The notes under the pieces: model-generated | The model's input: the letters and a program-made list of their open reading frames with translations, nothing else | Told to the model about the DNA's origin: nothing | The model's database searches: none | Source: Gabonibacter massiliensis | GTDB lineage: Bacteria; Bacteroidota; Bacteroidia; Bacteroidales; Marinifilaceae | Assembly: GCA_001487125.1 (NCBI GenBank) | Contig: LN913013.1 | Coordinates: 558,001-622,000 of the forward strand | DNA: 64,000 nt | Direction of reading: 5' to 3' | Translations under genes and position numbers: made by a program | Shown here: positions 53,102 through 60,999 of the stretch, piece by piece | How positions within the stretch are numbered: the stretch's first letter is position 1 | Layout of the letters: each line of letters opens with the position of its first letter

Positions 53102-54346
53102 TTATAAACTTTCCAGCATCTCTTTTGTTTTTTCATATTTCTTCATGTAGTCCGTATTGGGTTTTTCCCTCAACCGGTAATATAACTCTTTCAACGTGGT
53201 CAACGTGTTTTTCTCTCCCGGTTCCAATTCCAAGGCTCTTTCAAAATAAGGAATAACCGACTCGTATTCTTTCAATATCTGTTCATAAGCCACTTTATAC
53301 TTAGCGTCATCCAGTTCGTCTATTTTGTTATGTTTTTCGATAACTTTGTTCAACTGAATATTTCCCAAGTTGTACTGGGCTCTGAAATCATCCGGATTTA
53401 ATTCCAACGTTTTAAGATACATCGCTTCGGCTTTATCCGTTTGCTTCAAAATCTCGTACATATCACCTTTAGCACGATAGAGCTCCGAATTGTCGGGTGT
53501 TTGTTCAATAGCCGCATCTAAGAATTGTTCTGCTTTTTCCGGGGTATCTCCTTGCAGGTAATAGTTGATCAACTGAATCAGCAAATAAGATTCATTCGGG
53601 AACAATTCGTGTCCTTTCAGCAGATACTGAACAGCTTCTTCCTGGTAATTTTTTCCTAAAACGCTATCCCCTGCATCATTTGCATTCTTACTTTGAGTAA
53701 ACAGGATGCTGATAATCATCGGATATACTTTTGAGGCGTCATAGTTCAATTCCAGTGATTTTTTATAAAAATCCAACGCCTGTTCCAAGTCTCCTGCCCG
53801 TTGGGCCGTAATACCTGCATTGTAAATAATAGCCGTATCAACTCTCTGGCTTCCGTATTCCGAGGCATTGATTTCCAACACGCGTTTAAAATTATCTAAA
53901 GCGAGGGCAAAATCTTTTTTTGCGGCTTCAGGATTTGCTTTATTATCATTATCCACTCCTTTATTATAATTTTCGACACCATAATTTTGAAAATCAGCAA
54001 CCAGGTTGGCATATTGATTGATCAAATCTTTTTTAAATTTTCCCTTATCATCCAGTTTAATGACTTGTTGAAAAGCTTCCCACGCGATATTCAGAGGGTC
54101 TTTTACCAACTTCAAATAATCCGGATTTTGAGACTCGTAAATGGCTTGGTAAATCTGTCCTTTTACAAAATAGGCTTTGGGCCAGCTGACACAATTCTCG
54201 TGAACGATAGCTTCATCTATTAATTCTTTGGCTTTGTCTAACTTTCCTTGCGTGAAAAAGCTAACCGCAGAAGTAACTTTCCCCTTTTGTGCAAATGTGA
54301 AATTCGCACAAAGTAGAAGTGCAATGATAAAAGATAGTTTTCTCAT
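53102..54346 (-). CDS. Periplasmic TPR-repeat protein downstream of gyrA
   Basis: 414 residues. Signal peptide ending FTFAQ (about 19), then tetratricopeptide hairpins over nearly the whole length (for example 'YNAGITAQRAGDLEQALDFYKKSLELN' reads as one unit near 174-200, in part YNAGITAQRAGDLEQALDF). Scaffold of unknown partners. It starts 58 bases after the gyrA stop and shares the terminator at 53056, so it is probably the second gene of a gyrA unit; this neighbourhood is common in Bacteroidales. Confidence 0.85.
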   Translation of the reverse strand: MRKLSFIIALLLCANFTFAQKGKVTSAVSFFTQGKLDKAKELIDEAIVHENCVSWPKAYFVKGQIYQAIYESQNPDYLKLVKDPLNIAWEAFQQVIKLDDKGKFKKDLINQYANLVADFQNYGVENYNKGVDNDNKANPEAAKKDFALALDNFKRVLEINASEYGSQRVDTAIIYNAGITAQRAGDLEQALDFYKKSLELNYDASKVYPMIISILFTQSKNANDAGDSVLGKNYQEEAVQYLLKGHELFPNESYLLIQLINYYLQGDTPEKAEQFLDAAIEQTPDNSELYRAKGDMYEILKQTDKAEAMYLKTLELNPDDFRAQYNLGNIQLNKVIEKHNKIDELDDAKYKVAYEQILKEYESVIPYFERALELEPGEKNTLTTLKELYYRLREKPNTDYMKKYEKTKEMLESL

Positions 54347-54404
54347 ACGTTATAAAATTTGTTTTACATTTAGATGTTTTTTCAAATCGTCAGTTATTTT
54401 CGTT

Positions 54405-56906
54405 TTACTCTGTTCCGTCTTCGATATTATCCCCCTGCTTCTCTCCTTCCACCTCTTCTTCTTTAGCGGAAGAGACCTTGGCAACTGCGGCAATAGCATC
54501 ATCGTTTCTTAAATTAATCAATTTCACACCCTGCGTATTCCTTCCCATTACCCTTAATGTCGATATATCAAGACGTATTGTCAGGCCTGATCTATTGATA
54601 ATCATTAGATTGTCATCATCTGTTACATCGATTAAAGAAATCAGGTTACCAGTTTTCTCCGTTAGATTAATGGTCTTCACACCTTTTCCTCCCCTATTGG
54701 TAATACGATAATCTTCAATATCGGAGCGTTTTCCGTATCCGTTTTCCGAAACGACCAAAATATCTGCTTTTCCCGGTTCAACGCATATCATACCTATAAC
54801 CTCATCGTCTTCACTACCCAGCGTTATACCTCTGACACCTGAAGCCGTTCTTCCCATCGGACGAACCTTATTTTCAGGGAAACGAATGGCTTTACCCGAT
54901 TTGACGGCTATCATGATATCGTTTTCTCCGTTTGTCAATTTGGCATCCAAAAGTTGGTCCCCCTCTTTTATCGTAATTGCATTTACACCATTCGCACGAG
55001 GACGCGAATAGGCTTCTAAGGTCGTTTTCTTCACGATACCTTGCTTGGAACATAAAACGATATAGTTGCTGTTTATATAATCCGTATCTTTCAGATCCAA
55101 AATGTTAATATAAGCTTTAACTTTATCGTCCGGTTCAATATTTAACAGATTCTGTATGGCTCTACCTTTGGATTGTTTCGTACCTTCCGGAATTTCCCAT
55201 ACTTTCAACCAGAAACATTTTCCTTTTTCGGTGAAGAACAGCATCGTATTATGCATGGTTGCCGTAATCATGTGTTCCAGGAAGTCTTCATCGCGAGTTG
55301 CGGATCCTTTTGATCCTACTCCTCCCCGATTTTGAACCTTGTATTCACTTAAAGGAGTACGTTTGATATATCCCATATGCGAGATGGTGATCACCATCTC
55401 TTCGTCGGCATAAAAGTCTTCGGGGTTGAATTCTTCAGATGCGTATACGATATCCGTTCGCCGCTCGTCTCCGTATTGCGCCTTTATCTGCAATAACTCA
55501 TCTTTAATGATTTGCATCCTCAGTTCCACGCTTTCCAAAATAGCTTTCAGATGCTCGATCAATTTCATGATCTCTCCGTATTCCGTCCTTAGTTTATCCT
55601 GTTCCAGGCCTGTTAACTGACGTAACCTCATTTCGACAATAGCTCTGGCCTGAACCTCGCTTAGAGAGAAACGTTCTATCAATCCGTTTTTAGCTTCATC
55701 GGGGGTTTTCGAGGCACGAATAATACGAATGACTTCGTCGATGTGATCGGAAGCAATAATCAGACCTTCCAGGATATGGGCACGATCCTCCGCTTGTTTC
55801 AATTCAAAACGGGTACGACGGGTAACGACATCATGACGGTGATCCACGAATAACCGAATCAAATCCTTCAAATTCAGCAACCGGGGTCTTCCACCGACCA
55901 ACGCGATGTTGTTGACCCCGAAAGAGGTCTGCAATGCCGTGTGTTTCAACAATGTATTTAAAACGACATTGGCAATCGCATCTTTTTTCAGATCGATAAC
56001 GATCCGCATTCCATTACGATCCGATTCATCATTGATGTTTGAAATTCCGTCTATCTTTTTTTCATTCACCAAGTCTGCAATCTTAACGATCAACTCGGCT
56101 TTATTAACCATATAAGGAATTTCATGCACAATGATCTTCTCTCTTCCGTGAGGTGTCGTTTCTACGGAAGTTTTAGAACGGACGATAACCCGTCCTCTTC
56201 CCGTGTGATATGCCTCTTTTACTCCACTATATCCGTAAATCGTACCTCCTGTCGGAAAATCAGGAGCTTTGATGATCCGGATCAGATCATCGATCTCAAT
56301 ATCATTATTGTCAATGTACGCGCATATGGCATCGATGGTATCTCTAAGATTGTGAGGCGGCATATTGGTCGCCATCCCGACGGCGATACCGGATGCGCCG
56401 TTTACTAATAAAATAGGAATCCTGGTCGGTAATACACTCGGTTCTTTTAAGGATTCGTCAAAATTAGGTATCATATCGACCGTATCCTTCTCCAAATCTG
56501 CCAAAGTCTCTTCGGCAACCTTCATCAGACGTGCTTCAGTATAACGCATAGCAGCCGGACTATCCCCGTCGACCGATCCGAAATTACCCTGCCCTTCTAC
56601 CAATCTGTATCGTAGAGACCACTCCTGAGCCATACGTACCATTGCCATGTACACGGAACTATCTCCATGAGGATGATATTTTCCCAATACTTCTCCAACT
56701 ATTCTGGCTGATTTCTTGAATGGTTTACCAGAGGTCACCCCCAATTCACTCATTCCATACAACACCCTTCTGTGCACCGGCTTCAAGCCGTCCCGAACAT
56801 CTGGTAATGCGCGGGATACAATCACCGACATTGAATAATCAATGTACGAAGATTTCATCTCCTCCTCGATGTTGATTTTAATAATTTTTTCTCCGATGTT
56901 TTCCAT
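54405..56906 (-). CDS. gyrA: DNA gyrase subunit A
   Basis: 833 residues. Breakage-reunion domain with catalytic Tyr122 (AAMRYTEA); numbering happens to match E. coli. The quinolone region reads GDSSVYM at 81-87: Ser83 is kept, but the acidic residue at 87 is Met. The C-terminal beta-pinwheel has a GyrA-box-like 'NRGGKGVK' (near 745), so this is gyrase and not topoisomerase IV ParC. The tail is acidic ([18 protein letters not shown]). A -7 box is at 56989-56996. Confidence 0.97.
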   Translation of the reverse strand: MENIGEKIIKINIEEEMKSSYIDYSMSVIVSRALPDVRDGLKPVHRRVLYGMSELGVTSGKPFKKSARIVGEVLGKYHPHGDSSVYMAMVRMAQEWSLRYRLVEGQGNFGSVDGDSPAAMRYTEARLMKVAEETLADLEKDTVDMIPNFDESLKEPSVLPTRIPILLVNGASGIAVGMATNMPPHNLRDTIDAICAYIDNNDIEIDDLIRIIKAPDFPTGGTIYGYSGVKEAYHTGRGRVIVRSKTSVETTPHGREKIIVHEIPYMVNKAELIVKIADLVNEKKIDGISNINDESDRNGMRIVIDLKKDAIANVVLNTLLKHTALQTSFGVNNIALVGGRPRLLNLKDLIRLFVDHRHDVVTRRTRFELKQAEDRAHILEGLIIASDHIDEVIRIIRASKTPDEAKNGLIERFSLSEVQARAIVEMRLRQLTGLEQDKLRTEYGEIMKLIEHLKAILESVELRMQIIKDELLQIKAQYGDERRTDIVYASEEFNPEDFYADEEMVITISHMGYIKRTPLSEYKVQNRGGVGSKGSATRDEDFLEHMITATMHNTMLFFTEKGKCFWLKVWEIPEGTKQSKGRAIQNLLNIEPDDKVKAYINILDLKDTDYINSNYIVLCSKQGIVKKTTLEAYSRPRANGVNAITIKEGDQLLDAKLTNGENDIMIAVKSGKAIRFPENKVRPMGRTASGVRGITLGSEDDEVIGMICVEPGKADILVVSENGYGKRSDIEDYRITNRGGKGVKTINLTEKTGNLISLIDVTDDDNLMIINRSGLTIRLDISTLRVMGRNTQGVKLINLRNDDAIAAVAKVSSAKEEEVEGEKQGDNIEDGTE

Positions 56907-56988
56907 TTAATATGATCTAATTACTCTATTAACAAATTGGCAATAAGGTTATTATGTATAAAATAACCCTTTCTGTCCCAAAATTTCA

Positions 56989-56996
56989 CAAATGTA
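56989..56996 (-). promoter_or_regulatory. -7 box of gyrA
   Basis: TACATTTG on the minus strand, 82 bases before the ATG. No TTG at -33 distance. Confidence 0.4.
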
Positions 56997-57058
56997 ATAA
57001 AAACGACCGATTAATTGAAATTTTATCCTCTTTTTTATTAACATTTGCGAGACGAGAT

Positions 57059-57820
57059 TCAAATTTCAAATGTCAGCATATCATGGGCTAACCGTACGTT
57101 CGAAGGTAATTCTGCAGAGACTTGGGTACTCAATCCCATCTGATGCCCGATATGTGTGATATAAGCTTGTTTAACTTGTAATTCCCGAATAACCTCCAAA
57201 GCCTGATCCAATGAAAAATGAGATATATGAGGCTCTTTCCTTAGTGCATTGATAATCAAATACTCCACTCCTTTCAGTTTTTTCTTGTTCTCTTCAGATA
57301 TGAAATTTGCATCCGTAACATACGCAAAATTACCGATCCTGAAAGCAGTAACGGGCAATTTGTAATGCATGACCGTGAGCGGGATAATTTTTATATCGTC
57401 CACATAAAAAGGACGATTATCGATGACATGCATGCTCATATCGGGGACACCCGGATACTTAACGGGCATGAAAGCGTAATCGTAATCCTTATGGACGGCA
57501 TCACAGGTTCGTTGATCGCAATAGATATCAACATATCCTCCTTTTATCCAATTAAAAGCTCTTACATCATCCAGTCCCCCGGTATGATCTTTGTGTTCAT
57601 GTGTCAAAAGAATGGCCCTCACGTCCTTTACGTGTGCCCTTAACATTTGGTACCTGAAATCAGGACCGGCATCGATCAACAATTTTTTCCCTTCTATTTC
57701 AATCAGAGCAGAACTTCTCAATCGTTTATCGCGGGTATCACTGGATCGACACACTTCACATTCGCATCCGATAACGGGTATACCTTGCGAAGTCCCACTT
57801 CCTAAAATCGTTATTTTCAT
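57059..57820 (-). CDS. MBL-fold metallohydrolase, PhnP-like
   Basis: 253 residues. Begins 'MKITILGSGTSQGIPVIGC' style with CECEVC (three Cys in 24-30 region), then metal motif HEHKDH near 82-87 and further ligands His and Asp in 'VTDANF' and 'THIGH'. This arrangement with the extra Cys cluster is that of PhnP-type cyclic phosphodiesterases, which open 1,2-cyclic phosphates; the substrate here is unknown. Divergent from the RsmI-like gene; -7 box at 57888-57895. Confidence 0.88.
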   Translation of the reverse strand: MKITILGSGTSQGIPVIGCECEVCRSSDTRDKRLRSSALIEIEGKKLLIDAGPDFRYQMLRAHVKDVRAILLTHEHKDHTGGLDDVRAFNWIKGGYVDIYCDQRTCDAVHKDYDYAFMPVKYPGVPDMSMHVIDNRPFYVDDIKIIPLTVMHYKLPVTAFRIGNFAYVTDANFISEENKKKLKGVEYLIINALRKEPHISHFSLDQALEVIRELQVKQAYITHIGHQMGLSTQVSAELPSNVRLAHDMLTFEI

Positions 57821-57887
57821 CGGTTAAACATTTAATATCATAAAAGAATCTCCGGAAATCTCCCCCGTCCGCCTCTTTTAATACGGA

Positions 57888-57895
57888 CAAAATTA
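57888..57895 (-). promoter_or_regulatory. -7 box of the MBL hydrolase gene
   Basis: TAATTTTG on the minus strand matches TAnnTTTG, 68 bases before the ATG. Confidence 0.35.
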
Positions 57896-57915
57896 ATAAG
57901 ATAAAAATAATCCTA

Positions 57916-57923
57916 TATATTTG
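57916..57923 (+). promoter_or_regulatory. -7 box of the RsmI-like gene
   Basis: TATATTTG matches TAnnTTTG, 16 bases before the ATG at 57940. Confidence 0.45.
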
Positions 57924-57939
57924 CAGCAAACATTTTATC

Positions 57940-58671
57940 ATGGGAAAATTATATTTACTCCCCAATTTACTTGGAGATACGGAAGTTCGGCAGGTACTTC
58001 CAGAACACGTGACCGACATTTTAAAAAACCTAAGGGTATTCGCAACGGAAAACGTCAAAAACACCAGACGTTTTTTAAAAAAAATAGATAAAAATATTTG
58101 CATCGACGAATTGATTTTTTTGGATCTGAACGAGCACTCGACACGGGAAGAGATCGAATCTTATCTTCCTTATTTGGCCGTGCAGGATGTAGGTATTATT
58201 TCAGAAGCCGGATGTCCGGGTATTGCCGATCCGGGTGCGGAGCTCGTGGCATTAGCTCATCAACACCAGTTTCAAGTCGTCCCGTTGGTCGGTCCTTCGT
58301 CCATCCTTTTAGCTTTAATGGCATCGGGCTGCAACGGACAAAATTTTTCATTTAACGGTTATCTGCCGGTAAACAGACAAGACCGGGCCAAAGCGTTGAA
58401 AATATTCGAGAAGCAATCCTTACAAGAAAACAGGACTCAAATATTTATTGAAACACCTTACCGGAATCTGACGTTATTGGAAGATATGTTATCCGTTCTC
58501 TCTCCGACAACGAAACTGACCATTGCCTGTGATTTAACAACGGCGAACGAGTACGTCAAAACACGATCGGTAAAAGAGTGGAAAAATGAAAAACCCGATA
58601 TACATAAACGACCGACCATATTCATCGTGTACGCGGGAATGAATGAATGTAAAAAAGGCTGTCGATCGTAA
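57940..58671 (+). CDS. RsmI-like SAM-dependent (tetrapyrrole-fold) methyltransferase
   Basis: 243 residues. Tetrapyrrole methylase fold: 'GIISEAGCPGIADPGAELV' near 86-104 corresponds to RsmI's GTPxISDPG loop, and 'VVPLVGPSSILLALMASG' to the next. It lacks the first strand motif of true RsmI (VATPIGNLxD; here LYLLPNLLGD) and the C-terminal helical tail (usual length about 280). Bacteroidales often carry this paralogue. RsmI itself methylates the 2'-O of C1402 in 16S rRNA; whether this enzyme does the same is uncertain. Confidence 0.82.
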   Translation: MGKLYLLPNLLGDTEVRQVLPEHVTDILKNLRVFATENVKNTRRFLKKIDKNICIDELIFLDLNEHSTREEIESYLPYLAVQDVGIISEAGCPGIADPGAELVALAHQHQFQVVPLVGPSSILLALMASGCNGQNFSFNGYLPVNRQDRAKALKIFEKQSLQENRTQIFIETPYRNLTLLEDMLSVLSPTTKLTIACDLTTANEYVKTRSVKEWKNEKPDIHKRPTIFIVYAGMNECKKGCRS

Positions 58672-58685
58672 AATCGGGACAGCCT
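58656..58685 (-). terminator. Terminator of the small hydrolase gene
   Basis: 8-bp arms at 58678-58685 and 58656-58663; on the minus strand it is followed by six T. It overlaps the 3' end of the convergent RsmI-like gene. Confidence 0.7.
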
Positions 58686-58715
58686 CCTATAAGATAAAGT
58701 CTCTTTTTCAAATAT

Positions 58716-59297
58716 TTAGTGAGTATTGAACCACCGGTAAACATTCTTTACCGTTTTATCTAACACTAAAGGATCTTCATAGTATTGTACACGAGAAACC
58801 GAATCTTCCCAAATGGCCATTTTGTCTTCCGCCTTAATGGTCGCGTATATCTCCCGTGCCGATTCCAAACTTTCGTTTTCTCCGCCATGGATAATGATCG
58901 TAGGTGTTTTCAGTTGAGAAGCTTCTTTCTTCTTGTAACAACCGGATACTAGAGCAATAGCTCTCAACCGTTGCTCTTCTTCGCTACGATTAATGACCTC
59001 GTTCGTTCCGTGACAAATACCGACCGCATACATTTTGTCTGCATCTACCTCTTCTTTGAAGCTCAGGTAATCAATGGCGGCTTTAATGTTTTCGGTCTCT
59101 TCCAAGCATAAGGTAACATAACCGTAATTAGCCAGTCTCGTGGCATATCGCATAGAAATTTTATCATCTTTTGAGTTCTGCGGCCCTAACACGATCACGG
59201 CCGGCTTTTTTCCTGCCTCTTCAGGATTGCATAACCATCCTTTTATTGTATTTTCATTAGATAAAATCACGTCTTCACATGTATAACTTCTCATCAT
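58716..59297 (-). CDS. Alpha/beta-hydrolase, dienelactone-hydrolase-like
   Basis: 193 residues from the ATG at 59297, which follows an AGAAG sequence; the frame is open further upstream, but no ATG occurs there. Core strand 'KPAVIVLGP' and nucleophile elbow G-I-C-H-G, with Cys in place of Ser as in dienelactone hydrolase. 'PTIIIHGGENE' marks the strand that normally carries the catalytic acid; here the Asp is replaced by Glu or Asn. The short length and the changed triad leave activity uncertain. It lies downstream of rubrerythrin, separated by a terminator. Confidence 0.7.
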   Translation of the reverse strand: MMRSYTCEDVILSNENTIKGWLCNPEEAGKKPAVIVLGPQNSKDDKISMRYATRLANYGYVTLCLEETENIKAAIDYLSFKEEVDADKMYAVGICHGTNEVINRSEEEQRLRAIALVSGCYKKKEASQLKTPTIIIHGGENESLESAREIYATIKAEDKMAIWEDSVSRVQYYEDPLVLDKTVKNVYRWFNTH

Positions 59298-59378
59298 CTT
59301 CTTTGTTTTAATATTATTACCTGATTCGTTTACGGAAAACAAAAGCAAAGGTTACACTTTTATCGAAAAAAATGAAGA

Positions 59379-59405
59379 AAGGACCTCCTTAACCGGGAAG
59401 TCCTT
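59379..59405 (-). terminator. Terminator of perR-rubrerythrin
   Basis: 10-bp arms with one G-T pair at 59396-59405 and 59379-59388, a 7-base loop, and T-rich sequence after it on the minus strand. Confidence 0.65.
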
Positions 59406-59428
59406 CATAAAAAAAGAGTTATATCTAA

Positions 59429-59989
59429 TTATTTTTTAAAATAACGATTATAAAGCCCTTCAAAACCTTTACCGTGGCGAGCCTCGTCCTTGCACATTTC
59501 GTGAACGGTATCGTGAATCGCGTCTAAATCCAACTTTTTAGCTAACGTGGCAATACGTTTTTTGTCTTCACATGCTCCGGCTTCAGCTTCCATGCGTTTT
59601 CTCAAGTTTGTCTCGGTATCCCACACGCATTCTCCTAACAATTCTGCAAATTTCGAAGCATGTTCTGCTTCTTCCCAGGCATAGCGTTTGAAGGCTTCGG
59701 CTATTTCCGGATATCCCTCGCGGTCAGCCTGACGGCTCATGGCCAAGTACATTCCGACCTCCGTACATTCGCCGTTGAAGTGAGCTCTTAATCCTTCAAG
59801 CACTTCAGCATCAACTCCTTTTGCCACTCCAATCCGGTGCTCGTCGACAAAGGTCAATGCACCTTCGGTTTCAACCAACTCCTTGAATTTACTTTTCGGT
59901 TGCTTACATTGAGGACAAAATTCAGGAGCTTCATCTCCTTCATGAACATAACCACATACGGTACAAATAAATTTTTTCATAACGCTCAT
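59429..59989 (-). CDS. rbr: Reverse rubrerythrin (NADH peroxidase type)
   Basis: 186 residues. The rubredoxin-like domain comes first (Cys9, Cys12, Cys25, Cys28), then the ferritin-like di-iron domain with Glu74, E107-x2-H110 and E169-x2-H172. This order is reversed relative to classical rubrerythrin. These enzymes reduce hydrogen peroxide in the cytosol of anaerobes with electrons from NADH through a reductase. Twelve bases downstream of perR, so PerR-controlled. An in-frame ATG at 59980 is an alternative start. Confidence 0.95.
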   Translation of the reverse strand: MSVMKKFICTVCGYVHEGDEAPEFCPQCKQPKSKFKELVETEGALTFVDEHRIGVAKGVDAEVLEGLRAHFNGECTEVGMYLAMSRQADREGYPEIAEAFKRYAWEEAEHASKFAELLGECVWDTETNLRKRMEAEAGACEDKKRIATLAKKLDLDAIHDTVHEMCKDEARHGKGFEGLYNRYFKK

Positions 59990-60001
59990 TTTAATAAATT
60001 A

Positions 60002-60427
60002 CTACTTATCTTTTCTCTCTATACAATTTTTACAAAATCCTTTATAATACAGATGAATTTCCGTGACGACAAACCCCTCCTCCCCCTTAAAAGAAAACTT
60101 TTCCATATCTTCGACGGAAAGGTCGTGTACTTTCCCACATCCCGTACACATGAAATGGGCGTGAGGTATGGTATGGATATCGAACCGAATATTTTTCTCG
60201 TCAATAACTATCGGAGTAACGGCTTTTTGCCCGACAAATAATTTCAACGTATTATATACCGTCGTTTTGGATAAAGTCGGGTATTCCGGAGATAACGCAT
60301 CATAAATCTCCTCTACGGTAGGATGTATTCTATGGGAAATCATATAATCCATTATGGCGATCCTCTGCACCGAAGGCTTTATATGATATTTACCTAAATA
60401 CGCCTGAATCTCCTGTATTTTATTCAT
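60002..60427 (-). CDS. perR: Peroxide-responsive Fur-family repressor PerR
   Basis: 141 residues. Winged helix with 'HPTVEEIYDAL' and 'TTVYNTLKLF'; structural zinc site CTGC (Cys94, Cys97) and CKNC (Cys132, Cys135). The regulatory metal residues line up with B. subtilis PerR at a constant offset of two: His35, Asp83, His89, His91 and Asp102 (for H37, D85, H91, H93, D104). Asp at 102, where Fur has Glu, supports PerR. Heads the operon with rubrerythrin; operator-like repeats lie upstream. Confidence 0.93.
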   Translation of the reverse strand: MNKIQEIQAYLGKYHIKPSVQRIAIMDYMISHRIHPTVEEIYDALSPEYPTLSKTTVYNTLKLFVGQKAVTPIVIDEKNIRFDIHTIPHAHFMCTGCGKVHDLSVEDMEKFSFKGEEGFVVTEIHLYYKGFCKNCIERKDK

Positions 60428-60463
60428 TATTTATTTGTAACAATTACATTTTTTAAACTTGTA

Positions 60464-60492
60464 CAAAAGTATAAAAATTGTTTCTTTAACAA
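60464..60492 (-). promoter_or_regulatory. Promoter of perR-rbr
   Basis: TACTTTTG (60464-60471) with TTG (60490-60492) 18 bases upstream on the minus strand, 36 bases before the ATG. Confidence 0.5.
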
Positions 60493-60495
60493 TTT
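60475..60495. promoter_or_regulatory. Inverted repeat over the perR -33 region
   Basis: 8-bp arms 60475-60482 and 60488-60495 (AAATTGTT / AACAATTT) around a 5-base centre. It overlaps the -33 TTG and spacer of the perR promoter. Confidence 0.45.
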
Positions 60496-60520
60496 ATTTA
60501 CAAGTATAATTCTTTAAAAT

Positions 60521-60535
60521 TTAGAATGTTTCTAA
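60521..60535. promoter_or_regulatory. PerR-box-like 7-1-7 inverted repeat
   Basis: TTAGAATGTTTCTAA: arms of 7 around one base with a single mismatched pair, similar to the PerR/Fur-family box layout TTATAATnATTATAA. It sits between perR and the TonB cluster. Confidence 0.45.
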
Positions 60536-60592
60536 TTAATTGTATTTTTCGATTAATTTTGATATTAGCATGAAGCGTATCTATATTTTTAA

Positions 60593-60600
60593 TAGCTTTG
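60593..60600 (+). promoter_or_regulatory. -7 box upstream of the TonB cluster
   Basis: TAGCTTTG matches TAnnTTTG. It ends four bases before the ATG at 60605, so the transcript would be almost leaderless. Confidence 0.4.
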
Positions 60601-60604
60601 TAGC

Positions 60605-60919
60605 ATGTTTTTTATAGGCCCATCGGTACATATATTTGTATATCTGCTTGTTTCAGCCTTTTTCTTTATCTGTTTTTATACAAAAAGCGAAACAAGAATT
60701 CGGGAAAACTTACCGGAAGAGAAAATTATTACTCTCTCCCAAGGGACTTTCGAGACATTATCCGCGTGTAAAATAGTAGATTTTATAAAAAATACGATTC
60801 ATAAGGAGCCGGAGGCGGCAGAATTTTTAGTTTTAAAGAAAAAAGTTTTACCCTACATCATAAATTACAAAGATCCTCTTTCGTCGAGTAAAACCCTTCG
60901 AGCCCCTCCTGCTGCTTAA
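60605..60919 (+). CDS. Small membrane-anchored protein upstream of a TonB receptor
   Basis: 104 residues. One hydrophobic helix at about 8-25, then a charged region with a heptad-like middle and a C-terminal 'TLRAPPAA'. Only one Met, so the start is fixed if the ORF is real. No known domain. Small N-anchored proteins with an APPA-type end are often found next to TonB receptors in Bacteroidales, in my recollection, but I cannot name a function. 80 bases before the receptor gene. Confidence 0.5.
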   Translation: MFFIGPSVHIFVYLLVSAFFFICFYTKSETRIRENLPEEKIITLSQGTFETLSACKIVDFIKNTIHKEPEAAEFLVLKKKVLPYIINYKDPLSSSKTLRAPPAA

Positions 60920-60999
60920 TTAGCTTTTTCGCTTTCCGCTATTACGACATCCGTTTGTAATGCACTTTGAACTGATTTACCTTACTAAAATTTATTATA

